Positions 24,403 through 35,131 of a DNA stretch of 64,000 nt are shown here, one piece after another (the first letter of the stretch is position 1; the number at the start of each line of letters is the position of its first letter). The DNA lies in the NCBI GenBank assembly GCA_019918135.1, contig WBZZ01003772.1:47501-111500 (forward strand), given 5' to 3'. This stretch comes from Paulinella micropora (taxonomy: Eukaryota; Cercozoa; Imbricatea; Euglyphida; Paulinellidae). The notes beneath the pieces are model-generated. The model was not told the DNA's origin. It made no database searches and was given only the letters and a program-made list of their open reading frames with translations. The translations under genes were made by a program, and so were the position numbers.

Positions 24403-24439
24403 CGTATCGCTGCCTTTTTCGGCTATCAGCTAGGGGTGT

Positions 24440-25860
24440 CTGGCAGGTGGCACCTGTCAGAACCATGACACGTAGAGTATACTGCGGCGTAACGGTCAAT
24501 ATGTGAGGGTTCTGACAAGTGGCTCCGGTGGCACCTGTCAAAACCATGATACGTAGAGTATAGTGTGGCGTAACGGTCGACATGTCACGGTTCTGACAAG
24601 TAGCACCAACCACTAGAAAAAATGGGAGGGGGGGGGCCGCCACTGTGCCCTGGCATCGAGTCCTTGGTGGCACCTGTCAGAACCGTGACACGTAGACTAT
24701 AGTGGAGAGTAACGGTCGACATGTCACGGTTCTGACAAGTGGCACCAACCACTAGGAAAAAAGGGGGGGGAGGGGGGGGCCCGCCACTGTGCCTTGGCAT
24801 CGAGTCCTTGGTGGCACCTGTCAGAACCGTGACACGTAGAGTATAGTGGAGAATAACGGTCGACATGTCATGGTTCTGACAAGTGGCTCCGAGGGCACCT
24901 GTCAGAACCATGACACGTATACTATAGTGGGGAGTAACGGCTGACATGTCATGGTTCTGACAAGTGGCACCGGCCACAAAAGGAAAAGAGAGGGAGAGGG
25001 GGGAGGAGGGAGGGGAGGGGGGGGGGGGGGGGCGCCACTGTGCTATGGCATCTAGTCTCGATGCCATAGCACAGTGGCGGGGTCCCCCCCCCTCTCTTTT
25101 CGTGGGTGGTGGCACCTGCCAGAACCGTGACACGTAAAGTATTAGTGGGGAGTAACGGTCAACATGTGCGGTTCTGACAGTGGCTCCACCTGGAAGAACC
25201 CTGACACGTAATAGTATAGTAGGAGTAACGGTCGAGGTGTGGGGGTTCTGACAGAGTGGCTCTGGTGGCACCTGTCAGAACCCGGTCATCTAGTTTTATT
25301 TATATGGTAAATGAACTTTTTCCATGTCACGGTTCTGACAAGTGGCACAGGCACCAGAAATTCAGGTGGCGGGGGGGGGGGTGGGAGGGTGCCGCTACCA
25401 GGGTACCGACAAAGGGGCCTCCGGTGGCACCTGCCAGAACCGTGACACGTAAAGTATAGTAGGGAGTAACGGTCGAGGTTTGGGGTTCTGACAGAGTGGC
25501 TCTGGTGGCCCCTGTCAGAACCCGGTCATCTAGTTTATTATATATGGTAATTTGAATTTCGACATGTCACGGTTCTGACAAGGGGCACCAGCCACCGGAA
25601 ATTTCAGGTGGCTTGTCAGAACCGTGCCAGGTAGTTTTATTTATATGATAAATAGACTTTTTCCATGTCACGGTTCTGGCAGGTGGCACCGAGCACCTGA
25701 AATTTCTGGGTGGCGGGGGTGGGGGGGGGGTGCCGCTGCCCGGGTACCGACAAAGGGGCGGGCGGTGGCACCTGCCAGAACCGTGGCGCGTAGAGTATAG
25801 CGGACAGTAACGGTCTGTGGGTGGCGGTTCTGACAAGTGGCACCGCTCGCATTTTTTTCT
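24440..25860. repeat. array of about 12 palindromic 80-bp repeats
   Basis: Each unit opens near GGTGGCACCTGTCAGAACC and closes near GGTTCTGACAAGTGGCACC, so its ends are inverted repeats of about 24 bp around a conserved centre containing AGTAACGGTC. Units begin near 24,446, 24,525, 24,666, 24,809, 24,890, 25,107, 25,183, 25,266, 25,423, 25,506, 25,609 and 25,764. G-runs and short unrelated spacers separate some of them. The array ends about 30 bp before the first viral-segment gene. Its role is unknown. Confidence 0.85.
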
Positions 25861-25889
25861 TCTTAGCTTTATCATTACACTGTGTCGAA

Positions 25890-26105
25890 ATGCTGGCAGT
25901 TTGTCCTACCTGTGGCGCTTGCTTTTTCGAAGGGCAGCTTTACTGGTCGGGGACAGGGAAAAGAGGCGACCTTCGAGACTTAGCCTCGCTTGTGTGCCGC
26001 CCTTATGCCGACGGTGCCTGCATCAACCCTGCCAGAGACGTCCCTGGCGGAGACACTTTCGAACAGCGCATGCGCTTTGTTGACATTTTTTACGAGATCC
26101 TGTAA
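25890..26105 (+). CDS. small zinc-binding protein, 71 aa
   Basis: Start taken at ATG 25,890 because the cysteine motif follows at once: MLAVCPTCGACFF (C-x2-C near residue 5). A second pair lies in VCRPYADGAC, and the protein ends in a hydrophobic helix (FVDIFYEIL). The four cysteines suggest a zinc ribbon or treble clef. The size, CxxC start and helical end are loosely like the RNA polymerase subunit Rpb10, but Rpb10's CCRRM motif is absent, so I make no functional call. It is the first gene after the repeat array and reads toward the fibre gene 53 bp downstream. Confidence 0.55.
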   Translation: MLAVCPTCGACFFEGQLYWSGTGKRGDLRDLASLVCRPYADGACINPARDVPGGDTFEQRMRFVDIFYEIL

Positions 26106-27255
26106 ACTAATTAAAAAAACTTCTTCTCTTGTTACATTATTCAATCAGCAAAACCGAAATGGTGGTTGCAAGGTCGTACAAACGTCGTTTGGATGGGGCG
26201 GCAGACGATTTCGTTCTGCCGGTCGACGGACAGGGTGATGTCCTTGTTTCGGACGGTGACGGGGGCGTGAGATGGGCAACAGGCGGAATGGAGGCGAACG
26301 AGGCGGTAGCCCTCAACACCGCACACAGGCTGACGACTTCTGGGAATCCGCATCTGGTCGATCTAGCCGACCTGATAACTTTGAATCTGGACACCGAAGC
26401 CAAAGTTAACCAGCCGGCCGGGATGACTTCTAACAACACTAGCACCTTTGTGGCCTCAGCCTCTAGCAATTCCGCTCAAGCCTACTTAGCCTTTGACAGC
26501 GACTTCTCGACCTTGTGGGGCACAACTGCTCCCGACAGCTACAGTGGCAACAACTACACGGGCATGATCGAGACGGTGGTCGATAATCTCACAGTGGTAG
26601 GCGCGTGGCTCCAGCTCGATCTGGGCAAGCACACCAAAGTCACTGCTTACCACGTCACGTCCGCGGGTGCTATTACTGCGCCCAGAGACTGGGTAGTCGC
26701 TTATAGCGCGGACGGCAGCCGGTGGTTCACTTGGGACAGCCAGACCGCCCAGACCTTTGTAGGCGACAGCCTGCGCACGTTCACGCCAGCGACAGCAGCC
26801 GAGTACACCAGGTACTTGCGCGTAATGTGCACTAAAAACAATGGGGCGGGAGTTTGGTACATGCGGAGCCTGGCCTTCGACTACCAGTTGTACAATGCCG
26901 GCTGCATCGAAAACACCAGCTATCCTACCAAGGCCTCCCAGCTGGCGCCCAAGGCGTACGTCGACCACCAGGTGGCGGGAGCGGTGAAGTTCCCGTCAGT
27001 GATGCCTATTCAAAACGACTGTATCGTGACCATGGATCCAGACGGCTCGATCGTTGCGGTCAAGGACAGGACGCTGAAGCAGCCGTCTTTGGCTCCTAGC
27101 GGCAATGGCGCAATCGTGCTCATGGACACCGACTTTACGGTCACGACGATCCCAGACACTCTCGCGAGGCTGCCAGACCCTTTGCCCGCCTCTACCGCGC
27201 AGCTGGTGACGGTCGATCCAGACGGCGTGCTAGGCCTAAGCAGCCATTTGACTGC

Positions 27256-27525
27256 TACCAACATCCCGCACGGGACCTCCGTGAGCAACATTGTAGGAGG
27301 TCCCGCCGCGACCTCTGCGTTACAGGCGGTACCAACAACCCTCACGGGACCTCCGTGAGCAACATTGTAGGAGGTCCCGCCGCGACCTCTGCGTCGCTCA
27401 CGGCACATACGGGTGCTACCAACAACCCGCACGGGACATCCGTGAGCAATATTGTGGGAGGGCCCGCCGCGACCTCTGCGTCGCTCACGGCACATACAGG
27501 TGCTACTAACAACCCACACGGGACC
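27256..27525 (+). repeat. 87-bp tandem repeats coding 29-aa NPHGTS units
   Basis: About three copies of an 87-bp unit encoding ATNNPHGTSVSNIVGG plus a 13-residue tail. The first spacer has lost bases (near 27,325) and causes a frameshift. The unit resembles the NPHG-type repeats of phage tail fibres. Confidence 0.85.
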
Positions 27526-28381
27526 TCTCTGGCTAACCTAGTGAACTCGTCGACGCTCACGCTGACAGGGGCTGGCGGCAACAGCACGCTTTCGGCTCCA
27601 GCATCTGGCTCTTCTGCACTCAAGTTGCCGACCGCGTTGCCCTCTACCGGACAGACAGCCCTGGTCACATTAGACAGCAGCGGCAACTTGGGCACGGGCG
27701 CCGCGAATTCGCTAGCGCTGGTAGCTTGGGACCCCTACACGTTTCCTGTGTTCAGCAACTACACTTACAGCAGCAAGTGGACAGCGACAGTGAGCAGCGA
27801 GGAGGTCGGTTCCTGGCAAACCTGGAAAATGTTTGACAACGTCACTGCCGGAGATACAGGCTGGGTCAGCAAGAACTACTACACGTATCCAGCAGGGGAT
27901 TACGATGCGGTGGGCGCGGGCGCGAACGCACAAACCTGGAACGGGATACAAGGAGAGTGGTTCCAACTGCGTCGCTCTGATGGTGCGCGGATGCTGCTGT
28001 CGAGTTTTGATTGGTACCCTCGTATTTATGTTGGGGATCCAACTGGATTATATGCAACCTGGCCAAAAAGTCTTGCGATACTAGGCTCGAACGACGCTGC
28101 CGACCCTCCCACTAACTGGACGTGCTGTACCAGAACACCAGCATCCCTTCTTGGGCAGTAAATGAGGTTTTGCGGACGTTTACACTCACCACTTCGTATG
28201 CATCTACTAATTACTTCAGAGTCCATCGCTGGGTCATCGAAAAGATCTACCCTGGAGGAAACAGTGCAGCCCGCTGGGCACGTTGCGCAGAGCTGAAACC
28301 TAACTTTGTAGCCGCTGCTGACAGCTCGTTGTCACTCAGTGGGGCTGGAGGTACCAGTACACTTTCAGCCCCAGCTTCCGG

Positions 28382-29040
28382 CTCTTCTTCGATCAGGCTA
28401 CCAACCGCCCTGCCAGGCAGTACGGCGCTGCTGACACTCGACTCCGGTGGCCAGCTCGCGACAGGCGCTGCCAGCTCGCTATCACTCAGCGGGGCGGGAG
28501 GCACCAGCACCCTTTCAGCTCCAGCTTCTGGCTTTTCTGCACTCAAGCTGCCGACAGCGCTGCCAGGAAGTGCTTCGCTAGTAACACTCGACTCCAGCGG
28601 CCAGCTAGCGACAGGGGCTGCTAGCTCGCTGTCACTCAGCGGGGCTGGAGGCACCAGCACGCTTTCCGCTCCAGCGTCTGGTACTTCTGCACTCAAGCTG
28701 CCGACCGCCCTACCAAGCAGTAGTACTACTAGCTTGGTGTCGCTGGGCTCCGACGGCGCGCTGCTGCACGGGGACCAGGCTATCTCCCACGGCCTGAGCC
28801 TTGTAGCCACTCCGTACGTGAAGAAGCCCGACAGCATGACGTACGCTACACCCGAAAATGTCTTACTGGAACCGGAGGTGTAGGCGCCGCTCGTGGCATT
28901 GTAGGTACTAGTGTTGCTTTGCCAGGAAAAGTTCGAGCCCGTATTGAAGCCGTCGTACGCATTGCCGCTCCCGGAAGTGGACGCACTCGCGACCAGGCCG
29001 TTCCAGTTGTTGCTCGAGTGGCTCCAGCTAGATTTTGGCA
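28382..29040 (+). repeat. breakpoint duplication T, copy A (659 bp)
   Basis: Matches 33,003-33,661 in inverted orientation with few differences. It carries fibre repeats and half of a discoidin domain. It joins segment X abruptly at 29,040/29,041. Confidence 0.9.
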
Positions 29041-29396
29041 TGGTGGCGATCATCTCCGGCATCAACTCAGTTTTCAACTTTGGGCAAAAAGAAGAGCGCC
29101 ACTTCTCTTGTGAAATCCTGTTCGAAATAGTCAAAAACGAGTTATCAGTCGAGATGACCAAGAGGAGGCTCTTTAGATTAGCAGCGGACGTGCTGCTGGT
29201 CAAGATTACCATGGCCCTGGAGAAAGTGCGCTCGAACGAGCAGGTCATACCAGCAGTAGTGTTATGGGCGCACCGTATGGACCGCGAGAAGCTGGCCAAA
29301 GCCCGTGCGCAGGTGGTAACGAGCGGTGACCCGGTCAGGATTCACCGGGGCACACCCGTGACGCTGGGCCGGCACCTGATCCCGATGCCTACATGA
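29041..29396 (+). pseudogene. truncated copy of two-TM membrane protein
   Basis: The C-terminal part (from GINSVFNFGQKEERHF to HLIPMPT) of the protein encoded fully at 35,777-35,124. The N-terminus with both membrane helices is lost at the T/X junction, so this copy cannot be functional as such. Confidence 0.85.
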
Positions 29397-29736
29397 CCGT
29401 GCAGACCTTGGGACACAGCTCGCAGCAGTTGGAAGCGAGGGCGGCCTTCACGAGCTCCCAGATGACGTCAATCACGGGCGGGATCAGCTTGTCCACGTTG
29501 TCGTCGGGACACAAGTCGACGAGCACGGAAACGAGGATCTGCTTCTTCTCCTCGCCCGTATGATTAGTATAGAGAGCAAGGTACTTGACCCCGTGAACAA
29601 TGAGCTGCGGCACTGACTGCCAGCTGAAATCATTGTATGTCCGCTTGAGCTCGAGTGCGAGCTCGTGCGAGGTTACGGTGATGGACTCTTGCGACGAGGG
29701 CATCAGCCGTTGTTCGGTCTTGCGTCTTTGCAACAT
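29389..29736 (-). CDS. small conserved viral-type protein, copy A
   Basis: 115 codons from ATG 29,736. The core has LIVHGVKYLALYTN, a GEEKKQILVSVLVDL helix, and DKLIPPVIDVIWELVKA. This arrangement (a helix, a conserved EKK, then a hydrophobic LIPPVID segment) resembles small uncharacterised proteins common in large DNA viruses. The C-terminus has several Cys (CCELCPKVC). It is divergent from the reductase gene, with a TATTAAAAG element between them. An identical copy is at 34,784-35,131. Function unknown. Confidence 0.68.
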   Translation of the reverse strand: MLQRRKTEQRLMPSSQESITVTSHELALELKRTYNDFSWQSVPQLIVHGVKYLALYTNHTGEEKKQILVSVLVDLCPDDNVDKLIPPVIDVIWELVKAALASNCCELCPKVCTVM

Positions 29737-29850
29737 GATTTGTTTTTGTTCTTTGTTTTGTTTGCGCCATAAGAAAAAAATATATCCTCTTTCCTTTAGT
29801 ATTAAAAGAGGGATGGCCTTGCTGAAACTGGACAACCGGCAGCTGAACGA

Positions 29851-30826
29851 ATGGACACTGAAGAAAAACTGCTCGTGCCAGAAGAATCGCGATTTTGTCT
29901 CTTCCCGATACGGCGTCCGGACCTGTATTCATTCTATGAAGCTTCCCTGCGGTCGTTCTGGACAGCAGATGAGCTAGACCTGAGCCGGGAACAGGCAGAT
30001 TTCAAGAAATTGAGCGCGGACGAACAGCATTTTATTAAAATGGTGCTGGGCTTTTTTGCCTCGAGCGACGGCATCATCCAAGAGAACCTGGCCGCTAATT
30101 TCTTGGTCGAAGTGCAGTTCAGTGAAGCTAGACTTTTTTATTCTTACCAGATCTTTAACGAGGCCGAACACTCGCGGACCTACAGCCTGTTGATCGACAC
30201 GATCATCAGCGACCAGCAAGAGAACTTCAAGGACAAGCTGTTCAATGCGATCACGCAGGTCCCGACCGTCTCACAGAAAGCCAAATAGGCGCTGCAGTGG
30301 CTCAGCCCGGCCCGGTCTTCGTTTGCCAAGCGCATGGCGTTCGCTTGTGTTGAGCTTGTCCAATTCGCCTCTTCTTTCGCCTCCATCTTTTGGCTGAAAC
30401 AAAAGCACCCGGGCCTGCTACAAGGCCTGTGCACCTCGAACGAGTTTATCGCTCGGGACGAGACACAGCACTGCCTGTTTGCGTGCCACTTGTACAAGCA
30501 CCACGTGTCGAACAAGCTGCAGATGTCGCGCATTTTCCAGATCGTGGCGGGCTGCGTCGAAGTCGAGAGGAAGTTCATCAGCGAGTTGCTGCCGGTGGCC
30601 TTGTTGGGCCTGAATGCCACGCTGATGGAGCGCTACGTCGAGTTCGTGGCGGACGGCCTGCTGCAGAACTTGGGCCTGAGCGAAAAGCTGTACGGGGTGG
30701 CCAAGTGTCCCTTGCCCTTGATGGAGCAGCTAGGCGTGGTAGGCAAAACCAACTTTTTGAGAAAAGAGCGAGTACGCGCGGGCGCCGGCCAAAGAGCCGG
30801 AATGGGGCCTAGACCAGGACTTCTAG
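29851..30826 (+). pseudogene. nrdB-like: ribonucleotide reductase small subunit (R2), copy A
   Basis: Class I R2 that would make the diferric-tyrosyl radical for dNTP synthesis. All expected ligand positions are visible: FWTADELDLS, then NEAEHSRTYSLLID (Glu, His and the radical Tyr, as in eukaryotic ENIHSEMY), CVELVQFASSF (Glu), and ARDETQHCLFAC (Glu, His). An in-frame TAG at 30,286-30,288 replaces the conserved Trp after QKA. Frame slips near 30,755-30,775 precede a recognisable tail (EPEWGLDQDF) ending at 30,826. It is convergent with the coiled-coil gene, overlapping by about 3 bp. Both copies carry the TAG. Confidence 0.9.
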
Positions 30827-31103
30827 CCATTGATGGTGTCGGGCATGTCCACGACCGTCTCTTTAGTGCCATTTCGGCCTCGACGGCCGCGTGGGCGGCA
30901 GACTCGGCGGCCGCCTCCGCTTCCTCTTCTTGTTGGATCAACTGCTTGATCTGCGGGCGCGTCTCCCTGCAACCGCAGACCTTTTCACAGAGCGCGATCT
31001 GCAGCTGTAACTTCTCTCGTTCTACTGCCAGAATCCGGTGGCGGGCCAGGCAGGCGGCCAGTTCGTTCTCGTTCTCGGCTAGTGCTTGTCGCAAAGCGTC
31101 CAT
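30823..31103 (-). CDS. small coiled-coil protein
   Basis: About 93 codons from ATG 31,103 (MDALRQALAENENELA). Largely helical with Ala/Glu-rich heptads. A CEKVCGCRE cysteine cluster near residue 39 could bind metal or form disulphides. One frame slip near 30,862 appears needed to reach the natural end (KETVVDMPDTING), which abuts the reductase stop. Function unknown. Confidence 0.55.
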
Positions 31104-31162
31104 TTCTTTTTAATTAAACAATACAGACTCGAAAAAAAAGTAGCCAGGGATCTCCGTAATGG

Positions 31163-33003
31163 TCACTCTGCCTCTTGAATAAACAGTTGAACCGCCAATG
31201 ACAAGGCTCCAGCTGACAGCGCCTTGTGTGTCGCCATAAGCTTCGAACCAGATATACTTATTTGCCTCCACTTCCATGATACCCGACTGAGCGAGGTGAT
31301 CCGCCCGTTGCCATAGAGCCCATGGGCGCCAACTGACACCTGAAAATTGGCTTCTGTCCGCTGTACGCCGGAGCTTGAGGCGGGTCTCACTGCATTCCTT
31401 TCGACCCAGACATCGTAATAGGCGCCACTGGTCGGCGGGTTGTTGGTAGCCTTCGCCGAAATAATAAACTTGAACGAGCCGGTGATAAGCCGCTTCCTGG
31501 GCATACCGGACGTGTTCTGCCAGGTCGTGAAGCCGTTGGCATTGCTTACGGTGATGTTGCCGTATATGGGCGCCAGCCTCACTACGCCATCGACCGGGAT
31601 CTTCCTGGCAGTTCCACTATTAACAGAGACGACCGTGTCACTCGTCAGCCAGTGGCCGCGGTCCCAGGTGCCCAGTTCGAACTCGCCGAGGTCGTTGATT
31701 TGGAGCACACGGTCCATGCCTGCAGAGGGCAGCGCGGTCGGCAGCTTCAGCGTATTTTTGCCGCACATGATCGAATCCACGCCCGTGAGGCCCGTGGCAG
31801 TGACCGACACGCCCTCGGACTCAATGACGGGCGCAAAGGTCCCCACGCTGGCCGCGACGCTCGAATGTACCGCAGTGACAATAAACCGGTGGTAGTAAAT
31901 AGAACGCGGTCGAAGCGGGCGCGCTCGAGTTCAGGGTCTGTAACGTCGAGGTAAAAGAGAAGTTACCGGACCAGACTAGTGTCCAGGTAGTGCCGTTGTC
32001 CGATCCCACTAACGAGAAGCTTCTAGTTGAGGCACTAAGAGTGGAGGTATAAGTCAACGCGAAGCTCGTGATTCTGTAACGGCGCCGTTTGTGCTCGAGC
32101 GTAAAGTACTCACCGTACACGTTGCTGCCGCCCACGTTGGTAACGGCGTTGTTTCTCGTGTTAATACTCCCGTCCGAGTTGTAGTTGCCGAGGCTAGTCC
32201 AGCCATTGGCAGCGACACCATCGAAAACTCTATAGCTCTCTTGGCTCACAACTGCGGAAGAGTGGCTGACCACCCAGTTAGGGTCTGTGGTAGGCGTATA
32301 GGCCAACATGGGAGTCCAGGTCGGCAGCGTCACTAAGCCAGAAGTCACAACCGTGGTGGAAGTGCTCTGGGGCACCATCTGCCCTGCAGAAGTCAGGTTC
32401 AGAACGGCAGTCTGGGCCGGCGTAGAGGCTGGCAACAACGAGCTGGCCGCCCCGGTGGCAAGCTGGCCAGTCGAGTCGAGCGTTACCATCGACGTCGAGC
32501 CAGGCAGGCTAGCAGGCACTCTGACAGAAGAGGCCGCTAGCTGCCCTCCGCTGGACACGGAGACGAAGGACGTGTTGGACGGCAGCGCACTGGGCAGACT
32601 CAGCGCAACCGTCCCGGTGTTCGCAATCGTAGAGGTGCCGATCGTCAGCGGCGACGTATGTGTGTGTGAGTCCACATAGGCCTTGTTGGTGGCGTCAGTG
32701 CTGGCTAGCGGCGCCGAGATGTTCTTGACCGAGAAGTACGATGTGTAAGTGGTTAATTGCACAAAAGCTGGAACTTCCTCCTCCCTTCATGGAAGCAACC
32801 ACGATGGCCACGTACCGGGCGGCCCTGGCGTTGTCGGTCTGCGCGAAGGTGATGGAACTGCCATCGATAAAGGTGTACGAGCCAGTGTGCCACAGCGTCC
32901 AGGTAGTGCCGTCTAACGACGTGCCCACTTGCCATGTCTTTGGTGATTTATCCAGACCACTGGACTGGGCTTGCAGGTAGTACTGTTGCAGGACGGCTCC
33001 AGT
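31163..33003 (-). pseudogene. giant tail-fibre-like protein, C-terminal part
   Basis: The displaced end of the fibre gene. From 33,003 it completes a discoidin domain (LEWLQLDFGTGAVLQQYYL, then KTWQVGTSLDGTTWT). It shifts frame near 32,760 into a TNKAYVDSHTH linker and further repeats, then a fourth discoidin-like domain (32,310-31,880, with SQESYRVFDGVAANGW and SFSLVGSDNGTTWT). Another frame slip near 31,845 leads to a final beta-rich domain (31,846-31,163) likely to be the fibre tip. Joined to the plus-strand part it would be roughly 1,550 codons. The role in host recognition is inferred from domains. Confidence 0.72.
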
Positions 33004-33661
33004 GCCAAAATCTAGCTGGAGCCACTCGAGCAACAACTGGAACGGCCTGGTCGCGAGTGCGTCCACTTCCGGGAGCGGCAATGCGTACGACTGCTTCAAT
33101 ACGGGCTCGAACTTTTCCTGGCAAAGCAACACTAGTACCTACAATGCCACGAGCGGCGCCTACACCTCCGGTTCCAGTAAGACATTTTCGGGTGTAGCGT
33201 ACGTCATGCTGTCGGGCTTCTTCACGTACGGAGTGGCTACAAGGCTCAGGCCGTGGGAGATAGCCTGGTCCCCGTGCAGCAGCGCGCCGTCGGAGCCCAG
33301 CGACACCAAGCTAGTAGTACTACTGCTTGGTAGGGCGGTCGGCAGCTTGAGTGCAGAAGTACCAGACGCTGGAGCGGAAAGCGTGCTGGTGCCTCCAGCC
33401 CCGCTGAGTGACAGCGAGCTAGCAGCCCCTGTCGCTAGCTGGCCGCTGGAGTCGAGTGTTACTAGCGAAGCACTTCCTGGCAGCGCTGTCGGCAGCTTGA
33501 GTGCAGAAAAGCCAGAAGCTGGAGCTGAAAGGGTGCTGGTGCCTCCCGCCCCGCTGAGTGATAGCGAGCTGGCAGCGCCTGTCGCGAGCTGGCCACCGGA
33601 GTCGAGTGTCAGCAGCGCCGTACTGCCTGGCAGGGCGGTTGGTAGCCTGATTGAAGAAGAG
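33003..33661 (-). repeat. breakpoint duplication T, copy B (659 bp)
   Basis: Inverted match of 28,382-29,040. Here T runs naturally into the rest of the discoidin domain (33,003 downward). At its other end it is fused to X with a shared 5-bp AAGAG (33,657-33,661). Confidence 0.9.
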
Positions 33662-33693
33662 ACGGTCGTGGACATGCCCGACACCATCAATGG

Positions 33694-34669
33694 CTAGAAG
33701 TCCTGGTCTAGGCCCCATTCCGGCTCTTTGGCCGGCGCCCGCGCGTACTCGCTCTTTTCTCAAAAAGTTGGTTTTGCCTACCACGCCTAGCTGCTCCATC
33801 AAGGGCAAGGGACACTTGGCCACCCCGTACAGCTTTTCGCTCAGGCCCAAGTTCTGCAGCAGGCCGTCCGCCACGAACTCGACGTAGCGCTCCATCAGCG
33901 TGGCATTCAGGCCCAACAAGGCCACCGGCAGCAACTCGCTGATGAACTTCCTCTCGACTTCGACGCAGCCAGCCACGATCTGGAAAATGCGCGACATCTG
34001 CAGCTTGTTCGACACGTGGTGCTTGTACAAGTGGCACGCAAACAGGCAGTGCTGTGTCTCGTCCCGAGCGATAAACTCGTTCGAGGTGCACAGGCCTTGT
34101 AGCAGGCCCGGGTGCTTTTGTTTCAGCCAAAAGATGGAGGCGAAAGAAGAGGCGAATTGGACAAGCTCAACACAAGCGAACGCCATGCGCTTGGCAAACG
34201 AAGACCGGGCCGGGCTGAGCCACTGCAGCGCCTATTTGGCTTTCTGTGAGACGGTCGGGACCTGCGTGATCGCATTGAACAGCTTGTCCTTGAAGTTCTC
34301 TTGCTGGTCGCTGATGATCGTGTCGATCAACAGGCTGTAGGTCCGCGAGTGTTCGGCCTCGTTAAAGATCTGGTAAAAATAAAAAAGTCTAGCTTCACTG
34401 AACTGCACTTCGACCAAGAAATTAGCGGCCAGGTTCTCTTGGATGATGCCGTCGCTCGAGGCAAAAAAGCCCAGCACCATTTTAATAAAATGCTGTTCGT
34501 CCGCGCTCAATTTCTTGAAATCTGCCTGTTCCCGGCTCAGGTCTAGCTCATCTGCTGTCCAGAACGACCGCAGGGAAGCTTCATAGAATGAATACAGGTC
34601 CGGACGCCGTATCGGGAAGAGACAAAATCGCGATTCTTCTGGCACGAGCAGTTTTTCTTCAGTGTCCAT
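33694..34669 (-). pseudogene. nrdB-like: ribonucleotide reductase small subunit (R2), copy B
   Basis: Near-identical to copy A, with the same nonsense TAG and the same C-terminal frame slips, so the damage predates the duplication. One visible difference is FYFYQ in place of FYSYQ before the Glu/His/Tyr motif. Downstream the sequence joins fibre segment T instead of the coiled-coil gene. Confidence 0.9.
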
Positions 34670-34783
34670 TCGTTCAGCTGCCGGTTGTCCAGTTTCAGCA
34701 AGGCCATCCCTCTTTTAATACTAAAGGAAAGAGGATATATTTTTTTCTTATGGCGCAAACAAAACAAAGAACAAAAACAAATC

Positions 34784-35131
34784 ATGTTGCAAAGACGCAA
34801 GACCGAACAACGGCTGATGCCCTCGTCGCAAGAGTCCATCACCGTAACCTCGCACGAGCTCGCACTCGAGCTCAAGCGGACATACAATGATTTCAGCTGG
34901 CAGTCAGTGCCGCAGCTCATTGTTCACGGGGTCAAGTACCTTGCTCTCTATACTAATCATACGGGCGAGGAGAAGAAGCAGATCCTCGTTTCCGTGCTCG
35001 TCGACTTGTGTCCCGACGACAACGTGGACAAGCTGATCCCGCCCGTGATTGACGTCATCTGGGAGCTCGTGAAGGCCGCCCTCGCTTCCAACTGCTGCGA
35101 GCTGTGTCCCAAGGTCTGCACGGTCATGTAG
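34784..35131 (+). CDS. small conserved viral-type protein, copy B
   Basis: Identical protein to the one at 29,389-29,736 (115 codons, GEEKKQILVSVL and DKLIPPVIDVIW blocks). It is divergent from reductase copy B and convergent with the membrane-protein gene, with which it overlaps by 8 bp. Confidence 0.68.
   Translation: MLQRRKTEQRLMPSSQESITVTSHELALELKRTYNDFSWQSVPQLIVHGVKYLALYTNHTGEEKKQILVSVLVDLCPDDNVDKLIPPVIDVIWELVKAALASNCCELCPKVCTVM

Larger units (their letters stand above)
26159..29040 (+). pseudogene. giant tail-fibre-like protein, N-terminal part
   Basis: Start chosen at ATG 26,159. Three frames (breaks near 27,320 and 28,130) encode a fibrous protein. A discoidin/F5-8C-like domain at 26,440-26,880 contains WLQLDLGKHTKVTAYHV. 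Then come 29-residue NPHGTS repeats, LSGAGGTSTLSAPASG-type repeats of about 50 residues, a second discoidin-like domain (27,720-28,250, with QGEWFQLRR), and more such repeats. The NPHGTS and GAGG repeats resemble phage tail fibres; discoidin domains bind glycans or lipids, so host attachment is likely. The natural continuation of this gene is at 33,003-31,163 on the other strand, because an inversion cut the gene. Confidence 0.75.
29041..30863 (+). repeat. breakpoint duplication X, copy A (1,823 bp)
   Basis: Matches 33,657-35,479 inverted. It contains the 3' part of a membrane-protein gene, a small conserved gene, and ribonucleotide reductase small subunit. Its right flank runs on naturally into the coiled-coil gene at 30,823-31,103. 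Confidence 0.9.

Noticed and set aside
24281..25860. A CRISPR-like array
   Set aside because: Units are palindromic, unequal in spacing and lie in eukaryotic DNA with no cas genes; spacers are G-runs or other repeats.
24136..25875. Several overlapping frames across the palindromic repeat array
   Set aside because: They arise from repeat units read in all frames; both strands give similar peptides because the units are palindromic.
28247..29299. A 350-codon minus-strand frame through the fibre repeats
   Set aside because: Most of it is the antisense of the GAGG repeats. Only the short stretch at about 28,840-29,020 looks like real coding sequence, reported as an inverted block.
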